64,000 nucleotides of DNA, from positions 11,886,225 through 11,950,224 of the forward strand of contig OY720347.1 in the NCBI GenBank assembly GCA_963082975.1. Direction: 5' to 3'. Source of the stretch: Labia minor. Its lineage: Eukaryota > Arthropoda > Insecta > Dermaptera > Spongiphoridae. Below are positions 1-11,939 of the stretch, piece after piece. Each line of letters begins with the position of its first letter. Within the stretch, counting starts at the first letter, position 1. Below the pieces are notes generated by a model, which saw nothing but the letters and a program-made list of their open reading frames with translations, made no database searches and was not told where the DNA came from. The position numbers and the translations under genes were made by a program.

Positions 1-484
1 ATAAGAACAAGTGATACTAAAACTTTACTATGATCTGTTACTGTAATAAATGTTAAACGTTAAAGAAAGTTAACCAATATGAAAAATATAAAAATAATTT
101 TTTTTTATATAAAAAATTAATGGTTAATATAGTAGTTATGTTTTAAGAATGGTTGTGTATTGCAAGTAAAATAGAGAGTAAAGATAACTGGAGAAAAAGA
201 AAAGGAGAATTGTTAAAGGGAGGGAAAAAACGTGTCTAAGATAAGGTCAGTATTTCGGTTGATAAATAGGAAGAGAGAGAGAGAGAAGAGTTGGAGTGCT
301 TTGGACACTTTATCAACAACTACATCGAGATGCCAGTGCTGATTGTGTTCATTTTATGGATCATCTGATTTGATTCAAAATTCGTGTAGTTTTCTTCATT
401 CTACACTTGTTTTTTTTTTTTTTTTTTTTTGTATATATTCTTCATCGTTAAGAAAAATCCCGGTTTATGTGGCATATACCTATA

Positions 485-524
<40 letters not shown>

Positions 525-778
525 GGATAAAAAGAAGTGGAATGTGTTCATGTGTAATGGATGAGTTACATTTTAAATGAATCTCAACAAGCGGTACACA
601 TCTATGACTTGGATTCTTTAGAACAAACCGAAATGAGTGCGTTGCATATTTATTTACCAACATCCTCATGACAACAGAGAACAACTACGTTAATTAATTG
701 AACACAGTGGTCCTTTTGTCATGTCTGACTCGGTTGAATGTTTTTTTTTTTTTACTTGCATTATTCTTTTTAAAATGA
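1..778. other. AT-rich non-coding stretch with simple repeats
   Basis: No coding signal is seen. It holds a poly-T run near 409-431, a (TA)n tract near 486-527, a purine-rich patch at 230-290 and a second T-run near 740-752. The small reading frame across 448-684 is produced by the TA tract, which translates as Tyr-Ile repeats. Confidence 0.6.
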
Positions 779-1700
779 GAACCTGGTACACCGAACTATC
801 GCTCGACCCTTTAACAAATTTATGCAATTTATTATTATAAACTTTAAAAATTTTACAATTTTTTAATTATTTATTACAATTGTTAAATGGGTTTTATAAA
901 AATGACACATCAACAATTTGTTTCCTAAAATAAAATATTACAAATTAATTAAAATAACTTGATTTTCATTTCAAGATGAAAAATATATTCAAATTTATTT
1001 GATAAAATATTTGATCATATATTATATATATATAAATATGTTGTTATAATTAGATGTGGCTTCAGCTTTTTATTTTTCAAAATAACAATAACTTATAGAC
1101 TGTTTCGACCAAAGATTACTTCTGATAATAATAAAAATTCTGAAATGATATTGTGTGTGTGATACCTGTACTTGTCTATATTTTAATTAAGAAAGGAGGT
1201 TATATTTTTTTCTTTTGATTTATAATAATCAAATATCATTTATATTATTTATAATTTAATCTAAAAACATTTTAATTAATATAATATAATTATTTAATAT
1301 TATTAGATCAAATTTATTCAACAATTTATTTGAACTTTCTTCCTTTATATGTTGCTAACTTCATGAATATTTTTTTTGTGTTGGGGAATGGTAAATATAT
1401 TTCGTAATTTGATTCTAAAATATTATTAAAATAAATATTTTTAATTTTATTTCGAAATTAAATAAAAAATTTTAAAATATTTTAAATATAAAATAATATT
1501 AATAGAATATCAATTAAAAAGAATGTGAAGAGGCCAATTTCAATACGGATGACGTCATTTGTGAGTTCCTTTAAATCTACTATTTTAAAATAAGAAAATA
1601 CTAATAAAGTTGATTTTTCTCGAGGCTGAAAATACAGATCGATTTATCTTTATAAATATTATCTATGGTGTGAATTTCAAAAAAGTCCTTAGAGCGGATA
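779..1700 (-). mobile_element. F-family repeat, copy 1 (Helentron/MITE-like)
   Basis: Reverse-oriented copy of the element at 21785-22590. The left edge reads CTGGTACACCGAACTATCGC, the complement of the other copy's right edge. The right edge near 1690 carries GAGCGG, matching the other copy's CCGCTC start. In between, a TGACGTCA palindrome near 1551 and long AT tracts match the other copy. The family has a short subterminal inverted repeat (CGCTCGA/TCGAGCG) and a hairpin at one end (GAGC-GATA-GCTC in copy 2). It encodes nothing. The central part resembles B-family repeats (dinucleotide-rich AT plus GACGTCA), so the two may be related. Confidence 0.55.
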
Positions 1701-2149
1701 AATATCTCAAAAATATACAAATCTACATATATACATATATATATATATACATTTTTTGCTACTATAATAATATAAGATGTGACATATTTTTGTTTTGTTT
1801 TTGTTTTTTGAAATTTTTAATTCTTAAATATTAATATAATTAACCCCCCCCCCCACACACACACACAGAAAAATATTATACAAATACAAATTTATTTTTT
1901 AATAAGAATTTATTTATTAAAAACGTTTATTGATAGAAATTTCATTAGCTAAATGTGGTAAGGAAAAAAGGTTTTTAATCTTTAGTGGATTCATATTATT
2001 ATATACGAGATGAAATTAACTATCTAATAGCAAAAAGGTCAGCCTTAAATTATTATTTAATTAAATTCGAGATCTTATTTTTTTTCTTCTTCTTTCTTTT
2101 ATTTTGATCCTCGGCAGGTGTATCTGAGTGTGCTCTAATCATGAATGTA
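1701..2149. other. AT-rich spacer with C-run and (AC)n
   Basis: TA-rich tract near 1725-1750 and a poly-C run followed by (AC)n at about 1843-1866. No coding or repeat-family hallmark seen. Confidence 0.5.
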
Positions 2150-2350
2150 TTTATTTTCTTGTTGTTAGGTGAATAGGTCGGTCTACACACGAACACACAC
2201 ATTAGCACTTGTGGCTCGTGCCTAACGGAAGGAAATGGAGAGGAGGCCAAATAACAGGCAGCTGCCCGGGCACCTGACCCAGACAGGGTGCCAAGGTGAC
2301 CATCTACTACTACCCCACACTAATGGCATCCATCTAGATCTAGAAGCTTG
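2150..2350. promoter_or_regulatory. GC-richer unique island, candidate enhancer
   Basis: About 200 bases that stand out from the AT-rich background and have no copy elsewhere in the window. It carries several E-box-like words (CAGCTG within AGGCAGCTGCCCGGGCACCTG, and AGGTG). No open frame is plausible. That it is a conserved cis-element is inference from composition and motif density only. Confidence 0.3.
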
Positions 2351-3177
2351 AATTAAATAAGACATATATATTTAGTTATATATATATATATATATATTTA
2401 TGACGATCTGAAATATGATGATGTTAAGATGAAAGACAACATCGTTATAAGTACATTCATATTAATTAATATTTATTTGACGCAAAACGAAAAAATTATT
2501 TAAATTTTACTAACATAATCGAAATAAGAGAAAAATAAAAAATAAAAAAATACAATAGAAAATAACAGCTAAGTATCACAATTATATTTTCGCAAGAAAA
2601 AAGTAATAATATTTAGTAAATATACATATATTTTATGATTGAAAGTTTGTTCCTTAGAATTAATAAAATAGGATGTTAAGTAAGTTCATACTGTTGATAC
2701 AACTGGACCTGAGAAGTTATTTTTTATTTTTTTTTAAGTGTTGTTTTTCATTAATTTTCATCCTAACATAATATTTTTTTGAAATTGATATTAATAATAG
2801 TTTTTATATTAAAATTCCTTTTATCTTAGAAAATTAAATATTAATCGATAGAATTTATCTATCGAGTTGGCAAAGATAATTGAACAAAAAAGAAAAAAAA
2901 AGTGTGGACGTTAATAAAATATTATATTCTATACAAAAAATGATTAATTGTAAGATTTTGGATTTAATTCAAGCTACTTGTCAAATATTTAGTGTATGTT
3001 GACTAATTAAAGAAAAATAAATTTTTCAGTAATAGAGTTAGGTAGGAATATGATTTTTGAAATATACTTATATTTCGAGTGATGAATTTTTAAGTTTATT
3101 AGTTTATATAAAAATTATTTTTTTTTTAAATAACTTTAATTAATATTTAATAAATTAACTTAACTTTTTATTATATA
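2351..3177. other. AT-rich non-coding stretch
   Basis: A (TA)n tract near 2377-2398; otherwise A/T-rich sequence with no frame, family or motif I can name. Confidence 0.5.
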
Positions 3178-3179
3178 TA

Positions 3180-3574
3180 CGAGAGCAATCCAATAAGTCC
3201 GTGACATTTTGAATTTCCTGTCTCTTAAATGGAATGGTAACACTTATCCTATCAGCAGGCAACTATCACCTGACTCCTGTCGAAATTTGAACCATCTGGG
3301 TCTTTAAATTTTTTTGACATCCATTAAAGGGAAACTACCCCATGATGAGAAAAAAAATGGAAAAATGGAAATAAGTCAAAACAGTGGGTTTCACTGGGTG
3401 AAACGGCATCAAAGATGTCCTCGACAAGTCTTATTTTTTGAAAGGGATAAAAAATTGGAGAAACGTTGGATGAAGTGTATAAGCTCAAAGGAGTCTACTT
3501 TGAAAAATAAAATAAATTTTTATACAAAAAAACTGTTTCATTCAAAAAGTCACGAACTTATTGACCTGCTCTCG
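3180..3574 (+). mobile_element. Deleted mariner element (Tc1/mariner)
   Basis: Terminal inverted repeats of about 27 bp: the left starts CGAGAGCAATCCAATAAGTC and the right ends with GTCACGAACTTATTGACC then TGCTCTCG. Both sides carry the TA target dinucleotide (3178-3179, 3575-3576). Most of the transposase is gone. A C-terminal remnant remains near 3450-3512: a block KRWMKCI, then after a frame slip KLKGVYFEK, matching the W-x-K-C-I...G-x-Y-F-E-K end of mariner transposases. At about 395 bp against about 1.3 kb for a complete mariner, it is non-autonomous. Confidence 0.85.
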
Positions 3575-3640
3575 TACTAATTAACAAATTTTACTATAAT
3601 TAATAATCCTTGTATTTTATAATTGTATGCAAAATTATAT

Positions 3641-4690
3641 TAAAGCATATGACTCAAAATATTGGGATAAACTTTTACAAAAAAACTAGTAAGTATGATT
3701 CAAATTTGTCTTGAAGGTAATAAAGGATAAGTAATATGCGGAAATCAATTGTCAGATATTTTCGAATTTCGGATTGCGTTAAAAAAAGGTGACGCACTAT
3801 TTCCAATTTTATTTAATTTAGTTCTGGAATATCTGATTAGATAAATTGGGAAAAAATCAAACGGAATCCAATTAAACAAAAAATTCAAGTATTAGGTTAC
3901 GCATACGACTTAAATATAATAGGAGAATCAACAATTGCAATTAAAGATAGCTTAAAAAAAATGAATCGAAGCAGGAAAAGAGGTGGGTTTTGAAATTAAT
4001 AGTGATTATAGAAAATATTTAGTATCAGAGAAGACAAGAATTAACACACAAAACGTAGAATTTTAAATGTAGAAAAATTGAAATACTTATCTTCTGTAAT
4101 AACGAAAGGTAATAATATTCAAGAAGAATCTAAATCGAAGTTTCAATTGGGTAACGCCTGTTATCATGCAGTAAAGGGACTTATCTCGTCAAAATTATTA
4201 TCAAAGGGGATCAAAATTAAATTATATAAAACAATTATTTTACCGGTTGTATTATAAGGGTGTGAGGTATGGTCTATGACCATGGAAGACGAGAGCAGAT
4301 GAAGAGTATTTGAGAATATGATTCTTTTCAGCGTTTATGGGCCAAAGAAAGATGAGGTCACAATGGTGAAAACTTCATAACGAGAAATTGCATGACCTCT
4401 ATGCATCTCCAGATATAGTTAGAATTATAAAATCGAGAAGACTGCAGGCAAGGCACGTGGTTAGAATGGGAGAGGAAAGAATGGCGAAAAATATATTGGT
4501 GGGAGAAACCGATTAGGAAACTTCCGCTTGGAAGACCAAGGACGCGATGGGTAGACAATTTAGGAAGGGACGTGAGAGAGATGGGAGACGGTAGGAGTTG
4601 GATGGTTGTGGCTCAGGATAGGGACAGTTGAAGAAATGTGGTTGCTACTGCCAAGAACTTTCGAGTTCCGTAGAGTCACAGAGAGATAGA
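3641..4690 (+). pseudogene. Decayed RTE-like LINE reverse transcriptase (3' half)
   Basis: A frameshifted and stop-interrupted reverse transcriptase. Recognisable in order: KAYDSKYWDKL near 3641 (RT motif A region), LKKGDALFPILFNLVLEYLI at about 3778-3838 (the PILFN motif B region) and VLGYAYDLNIIGES near 3889-3930. The last is the catalytic YADD site, altered to YAYD. Then come KLKYLSSVITKGNNIQ, KLYKTIILPVVLYGCEVWSM and a tail ending GRPRTRWVDNLGRDVREM near 4527-4585 and VATAKNFRVP near 4647. This block order, including the R-P-R-x-R-W tail, is typical of RTE-type endonuclease-reverse transcriptases in arthropods. The 5' portion with the endonuclease is absent. Multiple in-frame stops and the lost catalytic Asp make it inactive and old. 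Confidence 0.8.
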
Positions 4691-4699
4691 TAGTATTTT

Positions 4700-5074
4700 A
4701 TAATATGGATTAATAATAAATATAATAAGTATTAATAATAAATAATTATTGGAAATTATTCTTTTCGTTCTTGCAATGGAAATAATTATTTTGACTTTTT
4801 TTAATTAAAAAAAATGAAATCTGAAAAAATAGTAAAATTTTTAATGTTAACAATTTAAAGGTAAGTAAAAAAATAAAATAAAAATAAATTTAAGTTAAGA
4901 GTAATTAATAAAAAAAAAGAAATGAAAAAATTAATTATTTCCAGTCGAAGTGGAATTCAATTGCTTGCGAAATCATCACCCGGGTCAGTAATTTCTGGGT
5001 GTTCCCTCTCCTTACCCCATTCCTCTCTCACATTCTCCATACTCAGCTGTTATAAATTCTTCATTATAATATAA

Positions 5075-5106
<32 letters not shown>

Positions 5107-6345
5107 ATAAAATTAAAAAAAATTAAAACAGGTTATATTATCTTGACAATCTTAGCCCGTAGAACAAAGATAATCAACATTTGAATAGTTTAATAAGAGA
5201 AATTAAAAACGTGAATTTTTCTCCCTTTGCACAATGCCCCCCCCTACCTACAAGGTTGTCAAACAATGTGTCTAATTTAAAATATAATAATTAGATGGCC
5301 TTCAAAAGATCATGCCAAAATATACAAAATAAATGTACAATAATATAAAATATATTCTTGTGAAACTTAAAAGTAAAAATAATAAAATATAAATAACATA
5401 TATATAATATTATATAATATAAATAAAATAAATTTTCTTTTCTTTTGAATTAATTATTATTTGGCTATAATAAATGATTTTTATTATCTAATTTATTTTA
5501 TAAATATTATATATTGTACCTACATAGGCACGCACATATTGTAATTTGAATATTTTACAAAATAATGTAATTTTCAATTAAACATACAAAAATACAAAAC
5601 TTAATAAAAATAATTTTTAATTAAAAATACGAGATGAAATTTCAAATTAATTGATTGATTTATTATTTAATTTATGTGCATTTCGGTTGTTACACCATCA
5701 TCTTTAATTCTCTTAAAAATCTCTTAAAATGAAATTTCTTCTAAAGATTATTAATGATTATGTCATTTTATAAAATATAAATTTAAAAAATAAATATATT
5801 TATTAAATCATAAAGTAATGTTTGATGCCTATCACTATAGTAGGTTCGAGTATATAAATTATTCAAAAAAGTTGAAGTTTGCTAAGTAAGGACGTGATTT
5901 AAATAGATTTTTTTTTCATTTCTTATTGATAGAGATAATGTAAGAAATTGAATATAAATTAGTATCAAATATTATGATTATTAGAAGACAAAGTGTGAAT
6001 TAGAAATTAATTCCAATCATATTCTTAATTTTAAATCTAAGACAAAAAAAAATACTTAGTGATTAAGAAATAATTTTCTTTACGATTGAGAAAGCCGTTA
6101 AACCTAATGATCTTATCAGATATTCAGTGGGCCGGAACAGGAAGTGGATAGTAACACACACATACACACACACACAAATACATGATTATAGTATATATCT
6201 ACAGGTGCTTTTTTTGATTTTCCAATGAGATATTAAAAGACATTTTTGATAACAAATTTTGTTTGCTTTTTTTCCAAATTACCTTTGTAAAATTTAAATT
6301 CAAAAAATCATATAGAAATAAAAATTATATTTAATTATAAATTAG
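4700..6345. other. AT-rich stretch with two small unique islands
   Basis: Mostly A/T-rich with short TAA runs (5078-5107). Two patches stand out: about 4945-5055 (containing GCGAAATCATCACCCGGGTC) and about 6085-6150 (GATA-like CTTATCAGATA and ETS-like AGGAAGTGG). A (CA)n tract follows at about 6155-6175. No coding signal. Confidence 0.45.
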
Positions 6346-6900
6346 CTGGAGTGTCTCCACTCGACTATCTCGCAATTTGAATTGGATTAAATAACATAAT
6401 ATATTATATTTAAATTAAATTAAATTAATAAATAATAATTATTAAACGAGTGCATGTTTGGTGCGTGAGATTTGCAGTGTTAAAAAATTAATTCTGGTAC
6501 TTTCAGCGATTCAATCAAGTTTAAATTTTATATATAGCAGTTTTATACAATTGTTAATCATGTGAAAAACTATCAAACATATATCTTTATTTTCACGATC
6601 ATTTTAGAGGAAAAAAAATCAAACGTTGTAAGTAATGACCCTCTTCCGGTTGAGCTACATTTCTCAAAAGTTGATAGAAAACGCGAACTTTGAATAATGC
6701 CCGTATACCAAATTTCATGATTCTAGCTCAAACCGGTTTTGCGTAATCTTGTCTACATACATGCATACACACACACACAGACAGACATTTTTCTCAACCT
6801 TAGTGAAAATGATTCAGGAACCTTTAAAACGTATAAAAACATCAAAATCTCAACATCGAAAATTTTAGTGATCGCAATACTATCTCTGACGAGATAGTAA
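6346..6900 (+). mobile_element. A-family repeat, copy 1 (near full length)
   Basis: Reference-like copy of the commonest repeat here. It starts CTGGAGTGTCTCCACTCGAC, continues with ACTATCTCGC, and ends with a degenerate copy of the family hairpin ACTATCTC-TGGC-GAGATAGT (here CTGAC in the loop region). ACTATCTCGC at the start and GCGAGATAGT at the end form a short subterminal inverted repeat. A central microsatellite (ACATACATGCATAC then (AC)n and CAGA) lies near 6758-6785. The first 200 bp are strongly AT-rich. Non-coding. Confidence 0.85.
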
Positions 6901-7559
6901 AAAAGTATATATATAAAAAAATATATATAAATTGGTAAGAAGATTTACATATATTATACGTTAAATGTAAGAAGAAATATTTTTGTTAAATAATAATCAA
7001 CACCTTATTTTGATAAATTTTTGAAAAAATAGTACACATTCAAAATAAAATTTTTAATAATAATTAGAAAAGCAATTCAGTAGAAAATGAATAATTGAAA
7101 TATTATTATTTTTTTTACCTTTTTAATTTATTTATTAATATAAAACAAAAAAACAAACAAAACAACAAATTAATCCTAAAAAGAAGAACTAATTTAGAAA
7201 AAAAAGTGCAAATTTCTCATAATCCAATACTTCAACTTTTAATTTTAATTTATTTTTTCTTTAAATCAACTTTTATTAGAGTTGGTCAGTATTATCTTTT
7301 ATTAATATTTTGTTAATTTAATTTTAATTAAATTCATTAATTATTAAGAGACCTATGCCCTAAGGGGCCTGGTTACACAATTTTAAAAAATTATAAATGT
7401 AAATATGGTAAAAATATGTATAAATGAACCATAATAAAGGCTAAAAATAAATAAATAAATAAATATAAATACAATTGAATAATTCTATATATATATATAC
7501 AATAAAAATAAATTCAGTTATGTTATAATTAATAAATAAATAATTGATCCAAATGAGTA
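6901..7559. other. AT-rich stretch with a possible LINE 3' tail
   Basis: At about 7348-7470 a short GC-richer block (GCCCTAAGGGGCCTGG) is followed by AATAAAGGCT and an (AAAT)n tail. That layout is typical of the 3' end of a LINE or SINE, but no coding remnant precedes it. The lysine/asparagine-rich reading frame at 7095-7316 is only AT bias. Confidence 0.35.
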
Positions 7560-8000
7560 GCGTCTGGCAAACCTGAAATAGTCATTACCATTTATAATAG
7601 TCCATTTGAGAGTATTTATTTATTTATTTATTTTTAATTTCCCGGCTAGGATGATTTGCATTTTGAAATCCAGATGATGAATGGTCTCCTAAATTCCTCC
7701 CTTCCTCCCTCCCTCCCTCCCTTTCTCCCTTCTAAGTTAGTTATTTCTTTTTTGGATTGAAGGGCCGATGCACATCGACACACAGACAAGACACAACTTG
7801 GGGAAACTATTAGCATGATTTGAATCGAACAATGCCATGCACTTCCATTGAAACAAACAACAAACCAATAATAGATAGGATGGATTCAAATTGAAAAGTA
7901 GATCTCGTTCTCTATTCCTCTTCTTTTTTGTTTTCTATCTCTTTCTTTAAAATTGGACTGACTTGAGTCGATGATCTGGAAGAGATTAGAATATATAATA
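7560..8000. promoter_or_regulatory. Unique island, candidate regulatory element
   Basis: Two non-repetitive blocks (about 7560-7615 and 7640-7980) with an octamer-like GATTTGCATTTTG, Sox-like AACAATG and CCAGATGATGAATGG, separated by an (ATTT)n run and a (CCCT)n run. No plausible exon. Regulatory role is inference. Confidence 0.3.
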
Positions 8001-8425
8001 CATACATATATATATACATACATCTTTCTTTCTCCCTTTATGCATATATATATAAATCAATGAGAATAATATATAAAAAAACAATATACTTTAAAAAAGC
8101 ATTTCAACTCATTTAGTTTATCATTATATTTTTAAAATGCAGGAAATTTTATTTATTTATTTTTTTTTTGTTTAATTTCCTTTCTGGAAGTTAAAATAAG
8201 GTAATTTAAATCTAAAATATAATAAATGATCAAAAACGTAAAAAAATTAAAGCAAAGTTGAAAATATAAGTAATATTTATTTTTATTCTAAATTATTCTG
8301 TTTAACAAATCTCAATTATTTGCTATTTAAGTATATTTTTTCTTTTTTCATTTTTCTAAGAGTACGACAAACAATTTACAAACTTATTAAGTATCCATAA
8401 TCTATCTCTAATCTTATTTTATATT
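8001..8425. other. AT-rich spacer
   Basis: TA- and T-rich runs only (about 7995-8060, 8150-8170). Nothing else recognised. Confidence 0.5.
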
Positions 8426-8427
8426 TA

Positions 8428-8612
8428 GGGTGACCAAACGTCCCGTTTTTAGGTGCTCTGTCCCGGCTTCCAGAAAAATGTCTTAGGGACTGCCTATTGT
8501 CCCGTTTTTTAAACATTTAGGACATTTCGTACTTTTTTCAAAATTTTTTCAATTTGGTTCTAAAAAAATTAAAAATATGTCCCGGTTTGGTCTTTTCAAA
8601 ATATAGTCACCC
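8428..8612. mobile_element. Small MITE with GGGTGACC ends
   Basis: About 185 bp flanked by TA (8426-8427 and 8613-8614). The left end reads GGGTGACCAAACGTCCCG and the right end TAGTCACCC. The interior repeats TGTCCCG/GTCCCGTTTT and contains the shared core TTTTTTCAATTTGGTTCTAA (complement of the TTAGAACC...TTGAAAAAA module found in many MITEs here). The termini match the first bases of the element at 49491-50841. Confidence 0.6.
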
Positions 8613-8832
8613 TATTTATATTGAATTGCAAAAAATTCTAATTTAATAAGTTTGTATTGTAGATTGTAGCATTGATTTGTCAAATCAATCTGTTGGAGAT
8701 AAAAATATTATTATTAATCAATATGTGTCAATAAATATTCAACAAAAATATTAAAATTTAAAAGATTGCAATGATTCAAAATGACTTACTTCTTACTGAC
8801 TATAGAAAACATAATTTATCTATATTACTGGT

Positions 8833-9856
8833 AAGGTAAAGGCAACAGTGTATGACACTCATAACTTTTTATTAGTTTGAAATTTAATCTCTAACCGATT
8901 GCACATTTAAAACTGCTAAAAATAGTTTTAAGTTCAATGAATTTGAGGTAGAGTTTATAAATCTTTTTTATTACACAAAAAAAAAATTATTAACAAAAAA
9001 TAAAAAAATGAGCAATTACTCACTTATTAACAGTTTTTCCCAGATATGGACACTTAAAGTTCAAGTCTTTGACTATGTATCTCAAAATATGTTCAGAGTA
9101 GAAAGTTTTACTTTTTAACACTAAAAAGTTGTTGTCTCTTTCTTGTCTGACAAAGAGGGGATATTTGTGCTACAGTGTCATGCCCAGAAAAGAATAGCAA
9201 ATCTTCGGGTTCAGGCCATTTCTACAGTCCACAGAAGATACCGATACTTTTTTTTGATGGTTAGAAATTATGAATTCTTCACTTTATGAAAACAATCGTA
9301 CAGAAATAAATTTTCTAACATTGGTTACTAGTTTATAACCCTTTATCTACCCCTCCCCCTCTCTCAAGGATCAACTAAGAGAATTAGCATGTTACTTACT
9401 CTCCGGGCAATGTGTTGTTATATTACCTACAAATTCTATAACAGTTTTATTTAAGAAATAAATGAAACAGTCAAACACTGGAGTTTTTCAGTTTTTGAAT
9501 TCCAGTAAATGACCATGAGAATAAATTATTTTTCTTCTCAAAATGAGAGAGATAAAGAAAATACTGCAGCATAATTAAAAGAATAACCAATACATACGTG
9601 CAAATTTCAAATTAATCAAGTGAAAAATAAGTAAGTAAGTATGTAAACTGATCAAAATCTAAATCACCTTAAGAATATTAATAATAACTGCTTATAAACT
9701 TACCAGTTTTCAGTTTTTATTTTCTTATTTTTAAAAGCCTTAAATAACTGATGTTTCTTACTTGATTTTATGGCACACAACACAAAACACAAAAAAATAT
9801 ATTATAGTGCCTTATATTGGAGGGATATTTAACCAATACACTGGTGCCTTTACCCA
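8833..9856. mobile_element. Candidate 1-kb TIR element of unknown class
   Basis: GGTAAAGGCAACAGTGTAT (8835-8853) is mirrored by ATACACTGGTGCCTTTACC (9836-9854), an 18 of 19 match as an inverted repeat. The interior (9040-9260) contains a GC-richer block without a long frame. No target-site duplication is obvious. It could be a decayed DNA transposon whose transposase I cannot recognise, or a chance pairing around a unique island; I favour a transposon. Confidence 0.4.
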
Positions 9857-10239
9857 ATTTAGTAAGAAAGTGGTATTTTTTAATATCAGTTTTACACGCC
9901 TATCTATATAACATAAGAAAGGGTTGAGGATGATGATTTGTGATGGAATTCCAGTTTATTGTAGATTTATATATTTATATAATAAAAATATACATTTTTT
10001 CAGAAATTTACAGGCACAGATAAAAAAAAGACAAAAAAATTATTTATTGATAATTATTATTATAAATTATTGGAATATAAATTCCATATTGTTTTTAGCA
10101 TATTTTTCACAGAGTCCTCCTTTTATTTTGTTATTTTTTTTTTATTTTGTAGAATGACATCTTCATTTATAATCTTATTATAATTAATATACAAGAGAAA
10201 GTAGTTAACCATTATCGATAAAAAAATTCAAGATCAAGA
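9857..10239. other. AT-rich spacer
   Basis: The 77-codon frame at 9924-10157 is Phe/Ile/Leu-rich and looks like AT bias, not a gene. Nothing else is seen. Confidence 0.5.
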
Positions 10240-10620
10240 TCAAAATCAAAATTTCTTTCTATAGTTAAAAAATGTGAATATCAAAATGAATCTGCAACAT
10301 ATTCTTTTATTTTCCAATCCATCCACCCACCTTAAATTTAGTTCCCACTCTCTGTAACATTCCACACCCTCTTGTCTGTCATTGTCCCCCCCCCCCCACC
10401 GCCATTCCTCTCCCTCTCGTATGATTCTCATTCCTGATGTTATGTTTCCTGAATGATGATTAGAATGATTGAAGATTAGCCTTGAGGCGACATCAAATAG
10501 TTTTCAACTATGATACCGTCCCCTCTTCAATGAGCCCGACTAGTTATTTAATTCAAGAAGCGAAAATTGATCTAATCGCTTTTTCTATTTGGACAATTTT
10601 TATGCTGGACGCGCAAGGCC
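10240..10620. promoter_or_regulatory. Unique island, candidate enhancer
   Basis: Non-repetitive block with clustered homeodomain-like words (GATGATTAGAATGATTGAAG near 10453, AAAATTGATCTAATCGC near 10563), a poly-C run near 10386-10398 and GGCCTTTAAAG at its end. The frame at 10246-10431 has no recognisable domain. Regulatory role inferred from motif clustering and contrast with the background. Confidence 0.3.
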
Positions 10621-11093
10621 TTTAAAGAAATTAATATATAAAAAAAACAACAACAAAAGCCCCCCACTAAGAAGTGCTGAGAAATTCACACGATTCCAAT
10701 TTAGTACTATAAAATATTAGGTAAGTACAATGAACTGATTTTAAAATAAAATAAATTCAGGATTCCATGGATATTTAGAAATCTTATATAAAATCATAAA
10801 GTGTTTATATTAATTTAATTAATTTCTGGATTGTTTTTTGAAAATTTACTGATTTTACAAATGATGGTTTAAAAATATATTGCAAAGATTTATTTATTGC
10901 TTTTATTCCAAGTTAAACTTTTATTATAATTATAAAGTATTTTTTTTTAAATTTTCCTTTTAATTAATGGCAAAAATATTATTATACTCATAAATATATA
11001 TAAATATATATATATATATATGTGACATGAAAGGAGGTTTAAAGATTTTAATAATATTATATTTGTTATATAAATATAAAGAATAAAAAATAT
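10621..11093. other. AT-rich spacer
   Basis: TA tract near 11005-11021; no other structure recognised. Confidence 0.5.
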
Positions 11094-11328
11094 GGAGTGT
11101 CTCCACTTGACTATCTCTCAAATTTGAATTGGATTAATTAACATATATTATATTTAAATTAAATTTAATTAATTATTTAAATTATAAATTAAAAAATAAC
11201 ATTTAATAAACCAGCGCGTGTTTGGCACCAAGCCACGTGCAGGCGCGTGATTGGCAATCAACGTGTAAAAAATATAGAAAATTAATTCTGGTACTTTCAG
11301 CGATTCTATAAAACTAAATATAATATAG

Positions 11329-11378
<50 letters not shown>

Positions 11379-11490
11379 GAGAGAGACAGACATTTTCTGA
11401 ACCTTAGTGAAAATAACTCAGGGACCTACAAAACGTATATAAACATCAAAATCTCGACATTGAAAATTTCGTGATCTGGCGAGATAATAA
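11094..11490 (+). mobile_element. A-family repeat, copy 2 (internally deleted)
   Basis: Starts TGGAGTGTCTCCACTTGACT and ends CTGGCGAGATAAT. The middle third is missing: after the GTACTTTCAGCGATTC block it jumps through an expanded (CA)n/(TA)n tract (about 11330-11373) to the ACATTTTCTGAACCTTAG block. The predicted protein across the TA tract is spurious. Confidence 0.8.
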
Positions 11491-11939
11491 AAAAAATATA
11501 TGAAAATATTTATTACTATTTTTATCGAAATAGTGTCTAATGTAAATTGAAGAGATTTTATAAGATATAATATATAATATTACAAAAGTATAACTGTTTC
11601 TGCAAATAATGTTATTTATCTATATGGATTATAAATTGTGTTAAGTAAATAGAAAAAAATTAAAATTTAATTGTAATCATCAAATTTTATGGTTGCATGT
11701 TTAATGAGTGATGATTTATTGTAAATAAGTATAATTAAATTGGATATTATTTTTTCAAAAGAAGTTGAAAAGTTCAAGAGATGTATGTGAGTGTATGTGT
11801 GTATATATGGATAAAGTAGATAAAAAGGAGGAGGGGGGGGATGAAAACAAGCATCATAGTTCAAGTTGTAATATAAGTAGAAATCATAAAAATGCGTGAA
11901 TCTTGATGTCAACGTTTTGTGTTTGTTGAAAGGAGACCG
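11491..11939. other. AT-rich stretch with G-run
   Basis: A G-rich run GGAGGAGGGGGGGGATG near 11827-11843 and a (TGTA)-rich patch near 11780-11808. The frame at 11667-11942 shows no family features. Confidence 0.45.

Noticed and set aside
448-684. Minus-strand frame with Tyr-Ile repeats; similar ones at 1610-1834, 11169-11393, 12089-12355, 43206-43744, 61110-61355
   Set aside because: The repeated Tyr-Ile residues come from (TA)n tracts, and no domain or codon signal is present.
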